Positions 42,493 to 52,447 are shown, numbered from the stretch's first letter. The stretch: DNA of 64,000 bases from Acidobacteriota bacterium (GCA_033549365.1 JAWSUF010000010.1:44792-108791), one strand, 5' to 3'. Notes: generated by a model from the sequence alone, not told the origin. Numbers and translations: made by a program.

Positions 42493-42581
42493 ACGGCCTC
42501 CCGTTTCCTCTTTTCCTCACAATTCCGGTTTCATGACTTTTAATATACATGAAATCCGTTCCCTCCTGATAGCGCCTGTCT

Positions 42582-42610
42582 TTGACAGGCGATCCCTGCT
42601 TTGTTAAAGT
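42582..42610 (+). promoter_or_regulatory. Promoter, TTGACA-N17-TAAAGT, for the S9 peptidase
   Basis: -35 TTGACA at 42582-42587, 17-bp spacer, -10 TAAAGT at 42605-42610. The gene begins at 42665, leaving a leader of about 48 bases that contains AAAGGAG. Confidence 0.65.
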
Positions 42611-42664
42611 TTCCGAAGTCGTTATGAAGTCATTCCCGACCGCCATCCCGCAAAGGAGCCTCTC

Positions 42665-45565
42665 ATGAAATCTTTGAGGAATTTCGCAGTCTTCATGGTT
42701 CTGATTTTCTCTTTCTTCTTCGCAACCGCCGCAGGAACACAAACCGAAGAGGCGCCGGGCCGCCCGCGCCCCCTGGAACTTCAGGACATTCTGGCCTGGA
42801 AATCGATCGGAGCGCCGACGATTTCACCGGACGGCACCTGGCTGGCTTATCGCCTGAGCCCGGTTGAGGGCGATTCCGAGGTCGTCGCCCGGAGAATCCG
42901 GGACGACCGGGAATGGCGTTTCCCCGCCGGCGATGCTCCCTCCTTCGTTTCCGGAAGGGATATCGCCTTTTCCGAGGATGGAACATGGTTGTGTTTCCTC
43001 GCCCATCCGACAACGTCGGAGGCCAAAAAACTGAGAAAGGAAAGAAAGCGTATCCAAACCCGGGCCGTCCTGGTCGAATTGGCTTCCGGAGAAAAAACAG
43101 AATTCCAGGCCATCCGCGGCTTTTCCTTCTCCGGGGAAAATCCGGGGTGGCTGGCCCTCCATAAATATGTTCCCGAGAGTCAGGAAAAGGAAAAAGATGC
43201 CTGGACCGGCTCCGATCTCGTTCTTCGTGAACTGCGATCCGGAAAAGACATTGTGCTCGGTAACATCGCGGAATTCGCCTTCGACCGCAAGGGGCGCAGG
43301 CTGGCCCTGGTCGTGGACACGTTCGGTGGCGAAGGAAACGGCGTCCAGATCCGCGACATGACGACAGGTGCGCTCTTCGCGCTGGACAGCGGCAAGGCAT
43401 TCTATAAAGGGCTGACCTGGTCTGAAAAGGGTGAAGGGCTGGCTTTTCTGAAAGGCGTCGAGGACAAAGCCTTCGAGGACAAGCTCCAGGCCGTCCTGGG
43501 ATTTTCGGGCTTCGAGGCCGGAACCAATAAAATCCGGAAGATCCACTACGATCCGAAAGACGATCCCGCCTTCCCCGCCGGCATGACCATCAGTTCCCAA
43601 CGCGCACCGCGCTGGACGGAAAGCCTGGACGGGCTCGTTTTCGGCATCGCCGAAGCAAAGAAAAAAGCCGGGACGGCGCCTGCAAGCGAAGAGAAAAAAG
43701 CCGAAACTCCGGTCGCGGCTTTGGATGATGAGGAGATTCCCGGCCTGGTCGTCTGGCATTGGCTCGACCGGCGCCTCCAATCCCAACAACAAGTCGAGGA
43801 AAGGCGGGACGCCGCGTTCAGCTTCCTGTCCGTTTATCGGGCCAAAGAGAATCGATTCATCCGGCTGGCGGACGATGATCTGCGGCGCATCGAGGCGGCG
43901 CCGCGGGACCGGTGGGCCGTGGGTCTCGACAACTCGCCCTATGAGCTTGACGGCAATCTTGACGGACGGCGGCATCAGGACGTCTATGCCGTCGATATGG
44001 CGACCGGGGAAAGAAAAAAAGCGATCGAAAATTGCCGCTGGTATTTCGGGTCGTCGCCCGACGGAACGCGTCTTCTCTACTTCAGGGACCGCCACTTCCA
44101 TGTCTATGACATGCCATCAGGGCGTTCGGTGAACATCACCGCGGAGGTTCCCGTCTCCTTCGTCAACGAAGAGGACGACCACAACGTCATCGACCCGCCG
44201 CGACCGCCCGTCGGCTGGACCAAAGACGGCCTCTCCGTTCTTCTCTCCGATGGATGGGACGTCTGGAACGTTCCGGCCGGGAAAGGGCGCGCGGTCAATC
44301 TGACCGCGGACGGCCGCGCCGGACAAATCCGGTACCAGAGCCGCATCCGGCTGGATCCCGAAGAAAAGGGCATCGATCCGGCCGTTCCCCAGTATTTCTC
44401 GGTTTACGGAGAATGGACGAAAAAAACCGGGATCGCCCGGATCGAAATGGGACGTCCTGGAGCAGCCCGGCTTCTCTGGGACGACGCCGTCTTCAGCCGT
44501 CTCCAGAAAGCCCGAAAAGCGGACGTCTATCTCTACACCCGGGAGACTTCCGGAACGTTTCCCGATTATTATGCCGCCGGCGCCATGCTGAAAAACGGCC
44601 GGCGGCTCACGGAGGCCAATTCGCAACAATCGGATTTCCTATGGTCCTCGGGGGCCAGGCTCGTCGACTACACAAGCGCCAAAGGGGCCCGGCTTCAGGC
44701 GGCGCTCTTCCTGCCCGCCGGCTATGAGGAGGGCAAACGCTATCCGACCCTGGTCTACATCTACGAAAAACTCTCTCAATCCCTCAATCGCTATCTGATG
44801 CCGAGTCCCTATGGCTTTAACGCCGCGGCCTACACAAGCCGGGGCTACGCCGTTCTGATGCCCGACATCGTCTACACCATCAATGATCCGGGAATGTCGG
44901 CCGTATGGTGTGTTCTGCCGGCCCTCGACGCGGCCGTCGCGACGGGCGTCGTGGACAAGACGCGGGTCGGTCTTCAAGGCCATTCCTGGGGCGGCTACCA
45001 GACATCGTTTCTGATCACCCAGACCGACGCTTTCGCCGCGGCCGCGGCCGGAGCGCCCCTCACCAATATGATTTCCATGTACAGCTCGATCTACTGGAAT
45101 ACGGGATCGGCCAACCAGCCGATCTTCGAAAGCAGCCAGGGCCGATTCACCGGCGGCTATTGGGAGAATCTTGAAGCCTATGCCCGCAATTCACCCGTCT
45201 ACTTCGCCGAAAAGGTGGTCACCCCGCTGCTCCTCCTTCACAACGACAAGGACGGGGCGGTCGACTGGAACCAGGGCATCGAATACTTCAATACCCTCCG
45301 GCGGCTGAAAAAGCCCGTCGTCATGCTCCAGTACAGCGGGGAAAACCACGGCCTCCGGAAACCGCCCAACCGGAAAGACTACGGCGTCCGCATGCGGGAA
45401 TTTTTCGACCACCATCTCCTCGGCGGCGAAGCGCCCGATTGGCTCCGCGAAGGCGTGTCTCACCTCGATCTTAAGGACCACCTGAAGAAAAGAGCCGGAG
45501 ATCTGATTCTCAAGGACGGAAAACCGAAGCCGGAGGATCCCAAGGCCGAGAAGTCCCAAGACTAG
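42665..45565 (+). CDS. Exported prolyl-oligopeptidase-family (S9) peptidase
   Basis: 966 residues with a signal peptide (about 1-26) and AAAGGAG before the ATG. The N-terminal two thirds (about 40-640) form a blade-rich propeller (TISPDGTWLAYRLSP and similar). The C-terminal alpha/beta-hydrolase domain has Ser774 in GLQGHSWGGYQTSF, the Asp region LLLHNDKDGAVDW (Asp861 or 863) and His895 in SGENHGLRKP. Such enzymes cleave peptides in the periplasm or outside, often at dipeptidyl or acyl-aminoacyl ends. The C-terminus runs into a charged tail. A probable terminator follows. Confidence 0.93.
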   Translation: MKSLRNFAVFMVLIFSFFFATAAGTQTEEAPGRPRPLELQDILAWKSIGAPTISPDGTWLAYRLSPVEGDSEVVARRIRDDREWRFPAGDAPSFVSGRDIAFSEDGTWLCFLAHPTTSEAKKLRKERKRIQTRAVLVELASGEKTEFQAIRGFSFSGENPGWLALHKYVPESQEKEKDAWTGSDLVLRELRSGKDIVLGNIAEFAFDRKGRRLALVVDTFGGEGNGVQIRDMTTGALFALDSGKAFYKGLTWSEKGEGLAFLKGVEDKAFEDKLQAVLGFSGFEAGTNKIRKIHYDPKDDPAFPAGMTISSQRAPRWTESLDGLVFGIAEAKKKAGTAPASEEKKAETPVAALDDEEIPGLVVWHWLDRRLQSQQQVEERRDAAFSFLSVYRAKENRFIRLADDDLRRIEAAPRDRWAVGLDNSPYELDGNLDGRRHQDVYAVDMATGERKKAIENCRWYFGSSPDGTRLLYFRDRHFHVYDMPSGRSVNITAEVPVSFVNEEDDHNVIDPPRPPVGWTKDGLSVLLSDGWDVWNVPAGKGRAVNLTADGRAGQIRYQSRIRLDPEEKGIDPAVPQYFSVYGEWTKKTGIARIEMGRPGAARLLWDDAVFSRLQKARKADVYLYTRETSGTFPDYYAAGAMLKNGRRLTEANSQQSDFLWSSGARLVDYTSAKGARLQAALFLPAGYEEGKRYPTLVYIYEKLSQSLNRYLMPSPYGFNAAAYTSRGYAVLMPDIVYTINDPGMSAVWCVLPALDAAVATGVVDKTRVGLQGHSWGGYQTSFLITQTDAFAAAAAGAPLTNMISMYSSIYWNTGSANQPIFESSQGRFTGGYWENLEAYARNSPVYFAEKVVTPLLLLHNDKDGAVDWNQGIEYFNTLRRLKKPVVMLQYSGENHGLRKPPNRKDYGVRMREFFDHHLLGGEAPDWLREGVSHLDLKDHLKKRAGDLILKDGKPKPEDPKAEKSQD

Positions 45566-45589
45566 AGCGGTTGTCGGAGTCTGATGCCG

Positions 45590-45612
45590 GCAAACCGCCC
45601 GGGTTGCTTTTT
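45590..45612 (+). terminator. Probable terminator after the S9 peptidase
   Basis: GCAAACC at 45590-45596 pairs with GGGTTGC at 45601-45607 (one mismatch) around a 4-base loop, followed by TTTTT. It overlaps the -35 of the next promoter. Confidence 0.5.
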
Positions 45613-45631
45613 CCTGCCTCTAATGTATACT
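45604..45631 (+). promoter_or_regulatory. Promoter, TTGCTT-N16-TATACT, for msrBA
   Basis: -35 TTGCTT at 45604-45609, 16-bp spacer, -10 TATACT at 45626-45631. CAGGAGG precedes the ATG at 45666. Confidence 0.5.
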
Positions 45632-45665
45632 GTTTATATAGGATTTATAAACAACAGGAGGACCG

Positions 45666-46745
45666 ATGATCCGCCGTATCCATATCGCGGCCGTCGCCGC
45701 CGCCGTTCTGCTCAGCCTGGCCGGCTGGAGGGGCATGAACAGCCTCATCCATGCCGATCTCAAAAACACCACGTCCCTTCCGGAAGGAGATCCCCAAGTG
45801 ATGGACAAAGTCATAAAATCCGAGGACGAATGGAAAAAGATTCTGACCCCGGAACAGTTCCGCGTGATGCGCAAGAAGGGCACGGAACGGGCCTTTACGG
45901 GAAAACATAACGACCACTACGAAAAAGGCCTTTACGTTTGCCCGGGCTGCGGCACGCCGCTGTTTTCCTCCGAAACCAAATACAACAGCGGTTCGGGTTG
46001 GCCCAGTTTTACGGCGCCGATCCGGACCGAACATATCGCCCACCGTCGGGACCGGTCTCTCCTGATGGACAGAACCGAAGTCCTGTGTGCCGTCTGCGAC
46101 GCCCACTTGGGCCATGTCTTCAACGACGGGCCGGGACCGACGCATCTGCGCTATTGCATCAATTCAGAAGCTCTTGAATTTCAGTCCGGGGATGCGGACA
46201 CGGCCGCGGGCGGAAACGGGCCGGGATCCAGGCCGCCGGATAAAGCGGCCGTGACATGCGCAAAAGCCGAACCCGGTCCCAAAAAAGCGACGTTCGCCGC
46301 CGGATGTTTCTGGGGCGTCGAGGACAAGATCCGGCGTCATCCGGGAGTCGTCGACACCGCAGTCGGATATTCCGGCGGGCATGTCCCGAATCCCAATTAT
46401 GCCCAGGTCTGCTCGGACAGGACCGGCCATGCCGAAGCCGTGGAGGTCGTCTTCGATCCGGCCCGAACGACCTACGAGGAACTCCTCGACCTGTTCTTCA
46501 GCCTCCACGACCCGACCCAGGTCGACCGCCAGGGTCCGGATGTCGGATCCCAGTACAGGTCGGCCGTCTTTTTCCACGATGAATTCCAGAAGGCGGCCGC
46601 CCTGAAGAAGATCGCCGAACTCAACGCCTCCGGGCGTTGGCGAAAGCCCGTGGCCACTCAGGTTGTGCCGGCCCAGGACTTCTACCGGGCGGAAGAGTAT
46701 CACCAGCGCTATTTGGAAAAGCGCCGCAACCCTACCAAAAGATGA
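45666..46745 (+). CDS. msrBA: Peptide-methionine sulfoxide reductase MsrB-MsrA fusion, exported
   Basis: 359 residues. An N-terminal hydrophobic segment ([16 protein letters not shown]) marks export. MsrB comes first, with [21 protein letters not shown] and the catalytic Cys164 in [11 protein letters not shown] linker of about 40 residues follows. MsrA is second: Cys214 in [12 protein letters not shown] and [13 protein letters not shown]. The pair reduces both R- and S-methionine sulfoxides in periplasmic proteins. Fusions in MsrA-MsrB order are the commoner arrangement; MsrB-MsrA is also known. It converges on the SSS symporter gene with a 14-bp overlap. Confidence 0.94.
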   Translation: MIRRIHIAAVAAAVLLSLAGWRGMNSLIHADLKNTTSLPEGDPQVMDKVIKSEDEWKKILTPEQFRVMRKKGTERAFTGKHNDHYEKGLYVCPGCGTPLFSSETKYNSGSGWPSFTAPIRTEHIAHRRDRSLLMDRTEVLCAVCDAHLGHVFNDGPGPTHLRYCINSEALEFQSGDADTAAGGNGPGSRPPDKAAVTCAKAEPGPKKATFAAGCFWGVEDKIRRHPGVVDTAVGYSGGHVPNPNYAQVCSDRTGHAEAVEVVFDPARTTYEELLDLFFSLHDPTQVDRQGPDVGSQYRSAVFFHDEFQKAAALKKIAELNASGRWRKPVATQVVPAQDFYRAEEYHQRYLEKRRNPTKR

Positions 46746-48285
46746 TATAGAGGGCGATCGTCGCCGCCACGACGAAGATCCCGAGCCAGAAGACGGAGCG
46801 GGTCGGCTTCATGTCGAAATTCTGCCGTACGGGCATGACCTTGGGAGTCTTGAGCGGGCGGATGAGAGTCATCACGGCCATGACGCCAAGGATGACGACG
46901 AAAGTCAGGGCCATCCGGTTGAGAAAAGCCACGCTCTTGAACTGCCACTGAAGAAAGCCGTAGATCGGCACGCTGAGAAGCAGGCCCGTGACTCCGGCGG
47001 CGGCCGGCGCCCGTTTTGAAATCATTCCGAAGACAAAGACCGCCAGAATACCCGGAGAAATATAGCCCTGGAATTCCTGAATGTACGTGAAGATGCCCTT
47101 CAAAGCAGGATTCCCGAGCTGGGGCGCGATGGCGCATCCGATCAAAACGAAAACGAATGTCGAAATCCGCCCCGTCCGGATGAGGGTTTTCTGGGTCGCG
47201 TCCTTCTTGAGATGGCGCTTGAAAAGATCCATCGTGAAGATCGTGGAGGCGGAGTTCAGCATGGAGGCCAGCGAGCTGATCACGGCGCCGCTGATCGCGG
47301 CGAAGATGAAGGCCCGCGCGCCGGGACCGACCAGGTTCCGGATGAGGAGAGGATAAGCGGCGTCCGTTCCTCCCGAGCCGGTCATCCGGTCCCCGTAAAG
47401 CTGGAAAGCCATGATGCCCGGGAAGATGATGATGAAGGGGATGATGAGCTTGAGCAGCGCGGCGAAAATGATGCCCAACTGTCCCTGGCGCAGGGATTTC
47501 GCGGCCAGGGTCCTCTGCGTGATGTATTGGTTGAGACCCCAATAATAGAAATTCGGAATCCAGAGGCCGATCACAAGCGCCGTCCAGGGAAGCACCGGAT
47601 GATCCCGGGGCAGAATCATGTGCAACTTGTCGGCATTGTGGCTGAAAAACTCCCCGACGCCGATGACCTTAAAACCCAGAATCATGGTTATGACGCCGCC
47701 GATGATGAGAGCCGAACCCTGGAAGAGATCGGCCCAGGCGACCGCCTTGAGACCGCCCCAGATCGTGTAGAGGCCGGCAATGATCCCGATGGTCAGGACA
47801 CCGTAAAGGAGGTGGCCGGGATTCTCGATGTTGCCGAACAGCGTTTGAAGCGTCAGCCCTCCCGAATAGATCACGGCGGCGATCGTGACCCCGACATAGA
47901 TGGCCATCGTAAAAAACGCCATGATGGCCCGGGCGGCGGCATTATACCGGTACTCCAGGTATTCGGGGATGGTGAAGATGCCGCTTCTGAGGAACTTCGG
48001 CAGGAAGAAAAAAGCCACGACGACAAGGGTGATGGCCGCCATCCATTCATAGCTGGCGATGGCCATCCCGGCGATGCCCGCACCCTGTCCGGCCATGCCG
48101 ACAAAATGCTCGGTGGAAATGTTGGCCGCAATCAGGGACAGGCCGATCATGGGCCAGACAAGCCCCCGGCCGGCCAGGAAGAAATCCTCCCCCGTTTCCT
48201 CGCGGCGGCTCTTGAACATGCTGACACCGAGGACGACGGCAAAGAAGGCGATAAAAACAAGAATATCCAGGGCGCTCAGGTTCAT
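46732..48285 (-). CDS. Sodium:solute symporter (SSS family)
   Basis: 517 residues from ATG 48285, which has AGGAGG 5 bp before; an upstream frame extension has no membrane start. It has about 13 membrane segments with SSS landmarks: [20 protein letters not shown] near 35-54, [20 protein letters not shown], then the [19 protein letters not shown] motif near 222-240. The resemblance is to sugar symporters of the SGLT type, but proline or sialic-acid carriers are close in fold, so the solute is not decided. It lies convergent with msrBA. Confidence 0.9.
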   Translation of the reverse strand: MNLSALDILVFIAFFAVVLGVSMFKSRREETGEDFFLAGRGLVWPMIGLSLIAANISTEHFVGMAGQGAGIAGMAIASYEWMAAITLVVVAFFFLPKFLRSGIFTIPEYLEYRYNAAARAIMAFFTMAIYVGVTIAAVIYSGGLTLQTLFGNIENPGHLLYGVLTIGIIAGLYTIWGGLKAVAWADLFQGSALIIGGVITMILGFKVIGVGEFFSHNADKLHMILPRDHPVLPWTALVIGLWIPNFYYWGLNQYITQRTLAAKSLRQGQLGIIFAALLKLIIPFIIIFPGIMAFQLYGDRMTGSGGTDAAYPLLIRNLVGPGARAFIFAAISGAVISSLASMLNSASTIFTMDLFKRHLKKDATQKTLIRTGRISTFVFVLIGCAIAPQLGNPALKGIFTYIQEFQGYISPGILAVFVFGMISKRAPAAAGVTGLLLSVPIYGFLQWQFKSVAFLNRMALTFVVILGVMAVMTLIRPLKTPKVMPVRQNFDMKPTRSVFWLGIFVVAATIALYIIFW

Positions 48286-48390
48286 TCCGGCCTCCTCATG
48301 CGATGGGTTCCCGGCAGCAGGTCGCGGGAATCCCCGGCGATCCCTCATCGTATTCGGCACACCGGATGATGTCAAGACAAGACAGAGTGG

Positions 48391-48419
48391 TTGACATCCG
48401 GGATATGCGGTTTTATATT
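48391..48419 (+). promoter_or_regulatory. Promoter, TTGACA-N17-TATATT
   Basis: -35 TTGACA at 48391-48396 and -10 TATATT at 48414-48419, ideal spacing. The transcript would start near 48426 and the gene at 48443 has AAGGGGC upstream, so the leader is very short. Confidence 0.8.
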
Positions 48420-48442
48420 GTCGAATGGATAAGGGGCATCAA

Positions 48443-49282
48443 ATGATCAAACGATTCATTGTTTCCGGCATCGTGGTGTTTTTTCTGAGCGCAATCCCGG
48501 CCTCCGTCATTCCCCAGTTTACGCCTGAAGAGTTGGCGCAGAGGGCCAAGATCGAAGACATTCTGCTGAAAGGCGAAATTCTTCACTGGAAAGAGGTCGG
48601 GATCGGCGTCACCAAGCCTCTGCGGATGCATGTCCGCCTTGGAGACCGGGAAATCTCCGGCATCTGGAAAGATCCGTCCGCCGGAGATTCGGATTTCCAT
48701 GAGGGCTGGCGCCACGAAATCGCCGCCTACCGATTGGATGACCATCTCGGGGTGGGAATGATTCCGCCGACCGTGGAACGGCGTTTCCGCATGAGAAAAG
48801 GTTCATTCCAATACTGGGTCGAAGGCCTGACAACCAAGCGCGCCCTCAACAGCGAGGACCGGGAGATTCCTGAAGACCGGCAGGACGCATGCGACAGGAG
48901 GCAGCGACTGGCCAATGCCTTCGACTGCCTGATCGCCAACATCGACCGCACCCAGGAGAACATCGCCTATACGGCGGATTGGCGCGTGATCCTGCTCGAT
49001 CACTCCCGTGCGTTCCGCACGCACAACTTCTATGTCGATCAGCTCGTGTACGGCGATAAAGGCATGAGCCGGAAACCGATCGCCCCCCTGCCCCGGAATT
49101 TTGTCGAGCGCCTCCGCGGACTCGATGCCAAAACAATCCGGACTTCGGTCGGCAAATACCTCAACCCCAAGGAGATCCAGGCCGTCTTGAAGAGGCGGGA
49201 TCTCATCCTCGATGAACTCGACGAATTGATTCGGAAGCACGGAGAAGACGCCGTTTTCTATGAGTCCCCCGCCGGATCCTAA
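48443..49282 (+). CDS. Exported protein-kinase-like (HipA/PI4K/Fam20-type fold) protein
   Basis: 279 residues from ATG 48443; an upstream ATG at 48425 would spoil the signal peptide and sits at the transcript start. The signal runs 1-20. The mature chain has atypical-kinase landmarks: Lys76 in ISGIWKDPS, Glu92 in WRHEIAAYRLDDHLG, Asp168 and Asn173 in NIDRTQENI, and Asp186 in RVILLDHSRAF. These fit the ATP-Lys, alpha-C Glu, catalytic Asp-Asn and metal Asp of PI3/4-kinase and HipA-like folds. The family match is by eye. Phosphorylation outside the cytoplasm, and its ATP source, would be unusual and is inference. Confidence 0.65.
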   Translation: MIKRFIVSGIVVFFLSAIPASVIPQFTPEELAQRAKIEDILLKGEILHWKEVGIGVTKPLRMHVRLGDREISGIWKDPSAGDSDFHEGWRHEIAAYRLDDHLGVGMIPPTVERRFRMRKGSFQYWVEGLTTKRALNSEDREIPEDRQDACDRRQRLANAFDCLIANIDRTQENIAYTADWRVILLDHSRAFRTHNFYVDQLVYGDKGMSRKPIAPLPRNFVERLRGLDAKTIRTSVGKYLNPKEIQAVLKRRDLILDELDELIRKHGEDAVFYESPAGS

Positions 49283-49309
49283 GCCGGCCACGCAAAATCG
49301 AAGCGCAAG

Positions 49310-49338
49310 TTGACACCTGCGTCACATTTTGATAAATT
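49310..49338 (+). promoter_or_regulatory. Promoter, TTGACA-N17-TAAATT, for the TonB receptor leader
   Basis: -35 TTGACA at 49310-49315, 17-bp spacer, -10 TAAATT at 49333-49338. Transcription would begin near 49345, just before the structured leader. Confidence 0.7.
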
Positions 49339-49344
49339 CGCTTT

Positions 49345-49430
49345 CGCTCCGAGTCAAAGGCGCTAAAGCCTCTTGGGCTATGCCCTTTGACCGACAGGGA
49401 TGAGCGGGAAACGGCTCATCCTTCCATATT
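49345..49430 (+). ncRNA. Structured 5' leader (candidate riboswitch) of the TonB receptor mRNA
   Basis: The leader folds into two strong elements. GTCAAAGG at 49353-49360 pairs with CCTTTGAC at 49384-49391 (8 bp), enclosing a small AGCC/GGCT hairpin at 49367-49379. A second hairpin has an 8-bp stem (GGATGAGC at 49398-49405 with GCTCATCC at 49414-49421) with a GGGAAACG loop. A single-stranded CGACA joins them. The ribosome-binding site AAAAGGAG is at 49433-49440. I cannot assign a known class: no cobalamin or TPP box is seen. Confidence 0.5.
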
Positions 49431-49445
49431 TGAAAAGGAGATATC

Positions 49446-51386
49446 ATGTTCGGGATTACCCTCCGCACCATCAAACCACTCCCCCTGTGTCTGGCCGCCG
49501 TCCTTCTGATCTGGGGCATCGCCGCACCGCAAGAGACTCCCGCCTCGAAAGAAAAAACCAAGGACCCGAAAGAGCAGGAAGCCCAAACCCGGATCACCGA
49601 GGAAATCCTGGTCGTCGGCAAGGCGCCCCGCGAAGCGCCGCTTTCGACCGTAACCACTGTCGGGGCCGAAACCGTCACTCTGATGCGCCCGCGCGACCTC
49701 GTCGACGTCGTCCGGCACGCGGTGGGCGCCATGGTCACCGTGGGATCGAAAGAAGAGTACAATCTGAAACTCCGCGGCGTCGATTCCCGGCGGATCGCCC
49801 TCCTTGTGGACGGCGTCCCGGTCTCCGAACCCTATTACGGAAACTTCGACATCAAAACCGTTTCGGCCGGGGGAATCCAGTCCCTCCAGGTCACCAAGGG
49901 ACCGTCCTCCGTCCTCTACGGACCCAACACTCTCGGCGGCATCGTCAACGTCATCACCCGTCGGCCCTCGGCCAAGCCGACATTGACCCTCAACGCCTCG
50001 ACCGGAAACAGAAAAACTCAAGCCCTCGGCCTGGATTCGACATTCACATGGAGAGACTGGGGATTTTCGGGAAGCGCCCTCTACCAGGACTCCGAAGGAT
50101 TCGACTACGTCGATGACAACGGCGAACTTGTGCCACGGACGAACACCTATTACCGGCGGCTGAATCTCGGTGCGAAGGTCTATTACAATCCTTCGGAACG
50201 GACGGAGATCATGGCCTCCGTCGGGACCTATAGCTCGGACTACGGCATGCCGCCCGACCTGTTCGGACGCGCCCGGTACTGGAAATTCAAGGACTGGAAT
50301 AGAACCTCTCTGAGCGCAGGTGGATTCACGGCTCTCGGCGATCGCTCCACACTTCGCTTCCGGGCCTATTCCGTCAATTACTTCAACATCCTCGAACAGT
50401 TCAGAGACGCCCAGATGACACGGCGTCAGTTCGAAAGCACATTCGACAACTCGAACGCCGGGCTTTTCGCGCTGGCCGATCTGTTTCTGTCGGACCGGCA
50501 CAGCCTGAAAGCCAGCGTGTACGCCCAGCGGGACGTCGCCCGCCAACAGGACGATGTCGGGCTTCCCTGGATCGAGTTCTCCCAGGAAGTCTATTCCGCG
50601 GGTCTCGAAGATCATTTCAGACTGAGCGAAAAATGGCAAATCATCGGGGGATTGAGTCTTGATTCCCTGCATAAAGATACAGGGGGAGCCGTCACGAAGG
50701 TCAACCCCCTCATCGGCCTGAAATACTACCCGATCGACGATATGGATCTCCGGTTCTCCTTCTCCGGGAAATCCAGGTTCCCCAACATGAGGTCCCTGTA
50801 TTCACTCTCATCGGGAAATCCCGATCTTCTCAGCGAATACGGGCAATGCTGGGAACTCGGTTTCACCTACAACCGCGGCGTCTTCCTGAGCGGCGCAGTC
50901 TTCGCCAACAGCCTCCGCAACCTCATCGACAGCCAGCGCCTGCCCGACGGCTCGCGCCGGTATTTCAACATCGGGGAAGCCCGCATCAACGGCTTCGAAA
51001 TCCAGGCCCAGAAGGACTGGAACATCGTTCGGACCACGGTCAACTACACCTATCTCGACCACCGGAACGAGACCGACGACCGCCCCCTGGACGTTACGCC
51101 CGCCCACAGCGCGAACTTTGAACTGGCTTTCGAACCTTTGCGGAATCTTCGGGCCGGGATCTTCGGGGTTATCAATTCGAAAACCAACTGGTATGACTTC
51201 AACGCCCAGAAATTGCTTGAAATTCCGTCCTTCGTCTCCATGGATGTCGTGGTGTCCCTGAAGGCCGGGCCCGTCGAACCGTTTTTACGGGTGACCAACC
51301 TTTTTAACAAGGCCTTCTACACCGAGCCCGGTTTTCCCTGGCGCGGCCGGTTCATCGAGGCGGGCATCCGGGCCGGCATTTTCTAA
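49446..51386 (+). CDS. TonB-dependent outer-membrane receptor
   Basis: 646 residues with a signal peptide (about 1-28) and AAAAGGAG before the ATG. A TonB-box-like EEILVVGKAP lies at 52-61, then the plug domain: RPRDLVDVVRHAVGAMVTVG, LRGVDSRRIALLVDGVPVSE, VTKGPSSVLYGPNTLGGIVN and VITRRP. A 22-strand barrel runs to the C-terminal strand AGIRAGIF. It resembles receptors for vitamin B12, heme or sugars; the ligand is not evident, and the structured leader may report on it. It stands alone, with no TonB/ExbBD or ABC genes nearby. Confidence 0.93.
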   Translation: MFGITLRTIKPLPLCLAAVLLIWGIAAPQETPASKEKTKDPKEQEAQTRITEEILVVGKAPREAPLSTVTTVGAETVTLMRPRDLVDVVRHAVGAMVTVGSKEEYNLKLRGVDSRRIALLVDGVPVSEPYYGNFDIKTVSAGGIQSLQVTKGPSSVLYGPNTLGGIVNVITRRPSAKPTLTLNASTGNRKTQALGLDSTFTWRDWGFSGSALYQDSEGFDYVDDNGELVPRTNTYYRRLNLGAKVYYNPSERTEIMASVGTYSSDYGMPPDLFGRARYWKFKDWNRTSLSAGGFTALGDRSTLRFRAYSVNYFNILEQFRDAQMTRRQFESTFDNSNAGLFALADLFLSDRHSLKASVYAQRDVARQQDDVGLPWIEFSQEVYSAGLEDHFRLSEKWQIIGGLSLDSLHKDTGGAVTKVNPLIGLKYYPIDDMDLRFSFSGKSRFPNMRSLYSLSSGNPDLLSEYGQCWELGFTYNRGVFLSGAVFANSLRNLIDSQRLPDGSRRYFNIGEARINGFEIQAQKDWNIVRTTVNYTYLDHRNETDDRPLDVTPAHSANFELAFEPLRNLRAGIFGVINSKTNWYDFNAQKLLEIPSFVSMDVVVSLKAGPVEPFLRVTNLFNKAFYTEPGFPWRGRFIEAGIRAGIF

Positions 51387-51615
51387 GCCTTGCTTGGCTT
51401 TGGTATTTGATTGATAAATCATGACTTGGCCTTTCTCTAAAGTTTTGCATCATCGTTAGAACGTGATTTTCAGCACCAAAAAGAGGCGTGCAAGCCTGCC
51501 CGGATATTGATGCGGTCTTGAAAATCCCGGCATCGCCCCGGGCATACAAGCGGTTCCGGAATTTCCGGCGGCGTTATTATGGGGTGGTATAATATCTGCG
51601 TTCGCAGGAGACAAG

Positions 51616-52419
51616 ATGAAGACCGCCGCCGTGTTGTCCGCAGCCCTGATTCTCGCGGGCCTTCTTTCCGCGGCCCCGGAAGTCCGCTCTCACGCTGAAA
51701 ACCCGGATCACGATTGGGATGATTTTCTCGACGCGCTCTCGACCCGCATCGATTCGTATTCCGACCTCAAAAACTGGCGGGCCGCCGTCCGATCCTCCGT
51801 GACTGAGATGGACAAGAACTGGAAACCCGAGAAAACGACGGTTGTGCGAAAAATCACAACCGTCACTGAGGGCCTTTCCCGAGAAGAGATCCTGGAGGTC
51901 TTGGAGACGGAAAAAGGGACAACGAAAGACATCACGGAGACCTACGTCCTGGAAGCCGAGGAACGACGCCGAAAAGCCGAAGAACGCCGCAGAGATTCCG
52001 CTCGGGACAGAGAGCGTTCCGGCGGACGGCGGGATATGAGCGTCGCCGATCTGGCTCCGTTTTCCCGGGAAAACCGGATAAAATACTCGTTCTCCTTTCT
52101 GCCGGACGCGGAAGTCTCCGGACGCCCCGCCCGGGTCCTTTCGGCCGAAGCCCGGGCCAAGGATTCCGAGGTCTTTGAAGGCCGCTATTACATCGACCGG
52201 GAGACCCTGGACGTTCTCCGCGTCGAGCTCCGGCCGTCCAAAAACCCCCGATTCGTCAAACACCTGGAGATGGATATTCGTTTTCAGCCCGGCATCGGAA
52301 GTCTCGCCCTCAAGGCGTCCCAAATGAAAATCCATGCCGGTTTTCTGCTGAAAACCATGCGTCTCGTCGTCGAGGAGGAGTATACGGACTTCGAAATCCT
52401 CGACCCGGCCGGCTCCTAG
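51616..52419 (+). CDS. Exported RseB/LolA-like fold protein
   Basis: 267 residues with a signal peptide (about 1-20, ending LLSAAP). A central, very charged helix with repeats of Glu-Arg-Arg (EAEERRRKAEERRRDSARDR, about 113-132) separates two parts. The second part has the beta pattern of LolA/RseB domains: RIKYSFSFLPDAEVSGRPAR, EGRYYIDRETLDVLRVEL, and KHLEMDIRFQPGIGSLALKA. Related proteins bind lipid chains or report envelope stress. No function is proven; a lipid-sensing role is inference. It precedes a hairpin and the sigma factor gene. Confidence 0.6.
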   Translation: MKTAAVLSAALILAGLLSAAPEVRSHAENPDHDWDDFLDALSTRIDSYSDLKNWRAAVRSSVTEMDKNWKPEKTTVVRKITTVTEGLSREEILEVLETEKGTTKDITETYVLEAEERRRKAEERRRDSARDRERSGGRRDMSVADLAPFSRENRIKYSFSFLPDAEVSGRPARVLSAEARAKDSEVFEGRYYIDRETLDVLRVELRPSKNPRFVKHLEMDIRFQPGIGSLALKASQMKIHAGFLLKTMRLVVEEEYTDFEILDPAGS

Positions 52420-52447
52420 CCTGATCAATTCGCGCCCCGATCAGGCT
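52418..52447. other. Stable hairpin between the RseB-like gene and the sigma factor
   Basis: AGCCTGATC at 52418-52426 pairs with GATCAGGCT at 52439-52447 around a 12-base loop. No T-run follows directly, so it is either a weak terminator, an RNA stabiliser or a protein site. Confidence 0.4.

Noticed and set aside
49345..49430. Cobalamin riboswitch before the TonB receptor
   Set aside because: The receptor type suggested it, but the conserved B12-box and core sequences are not present.
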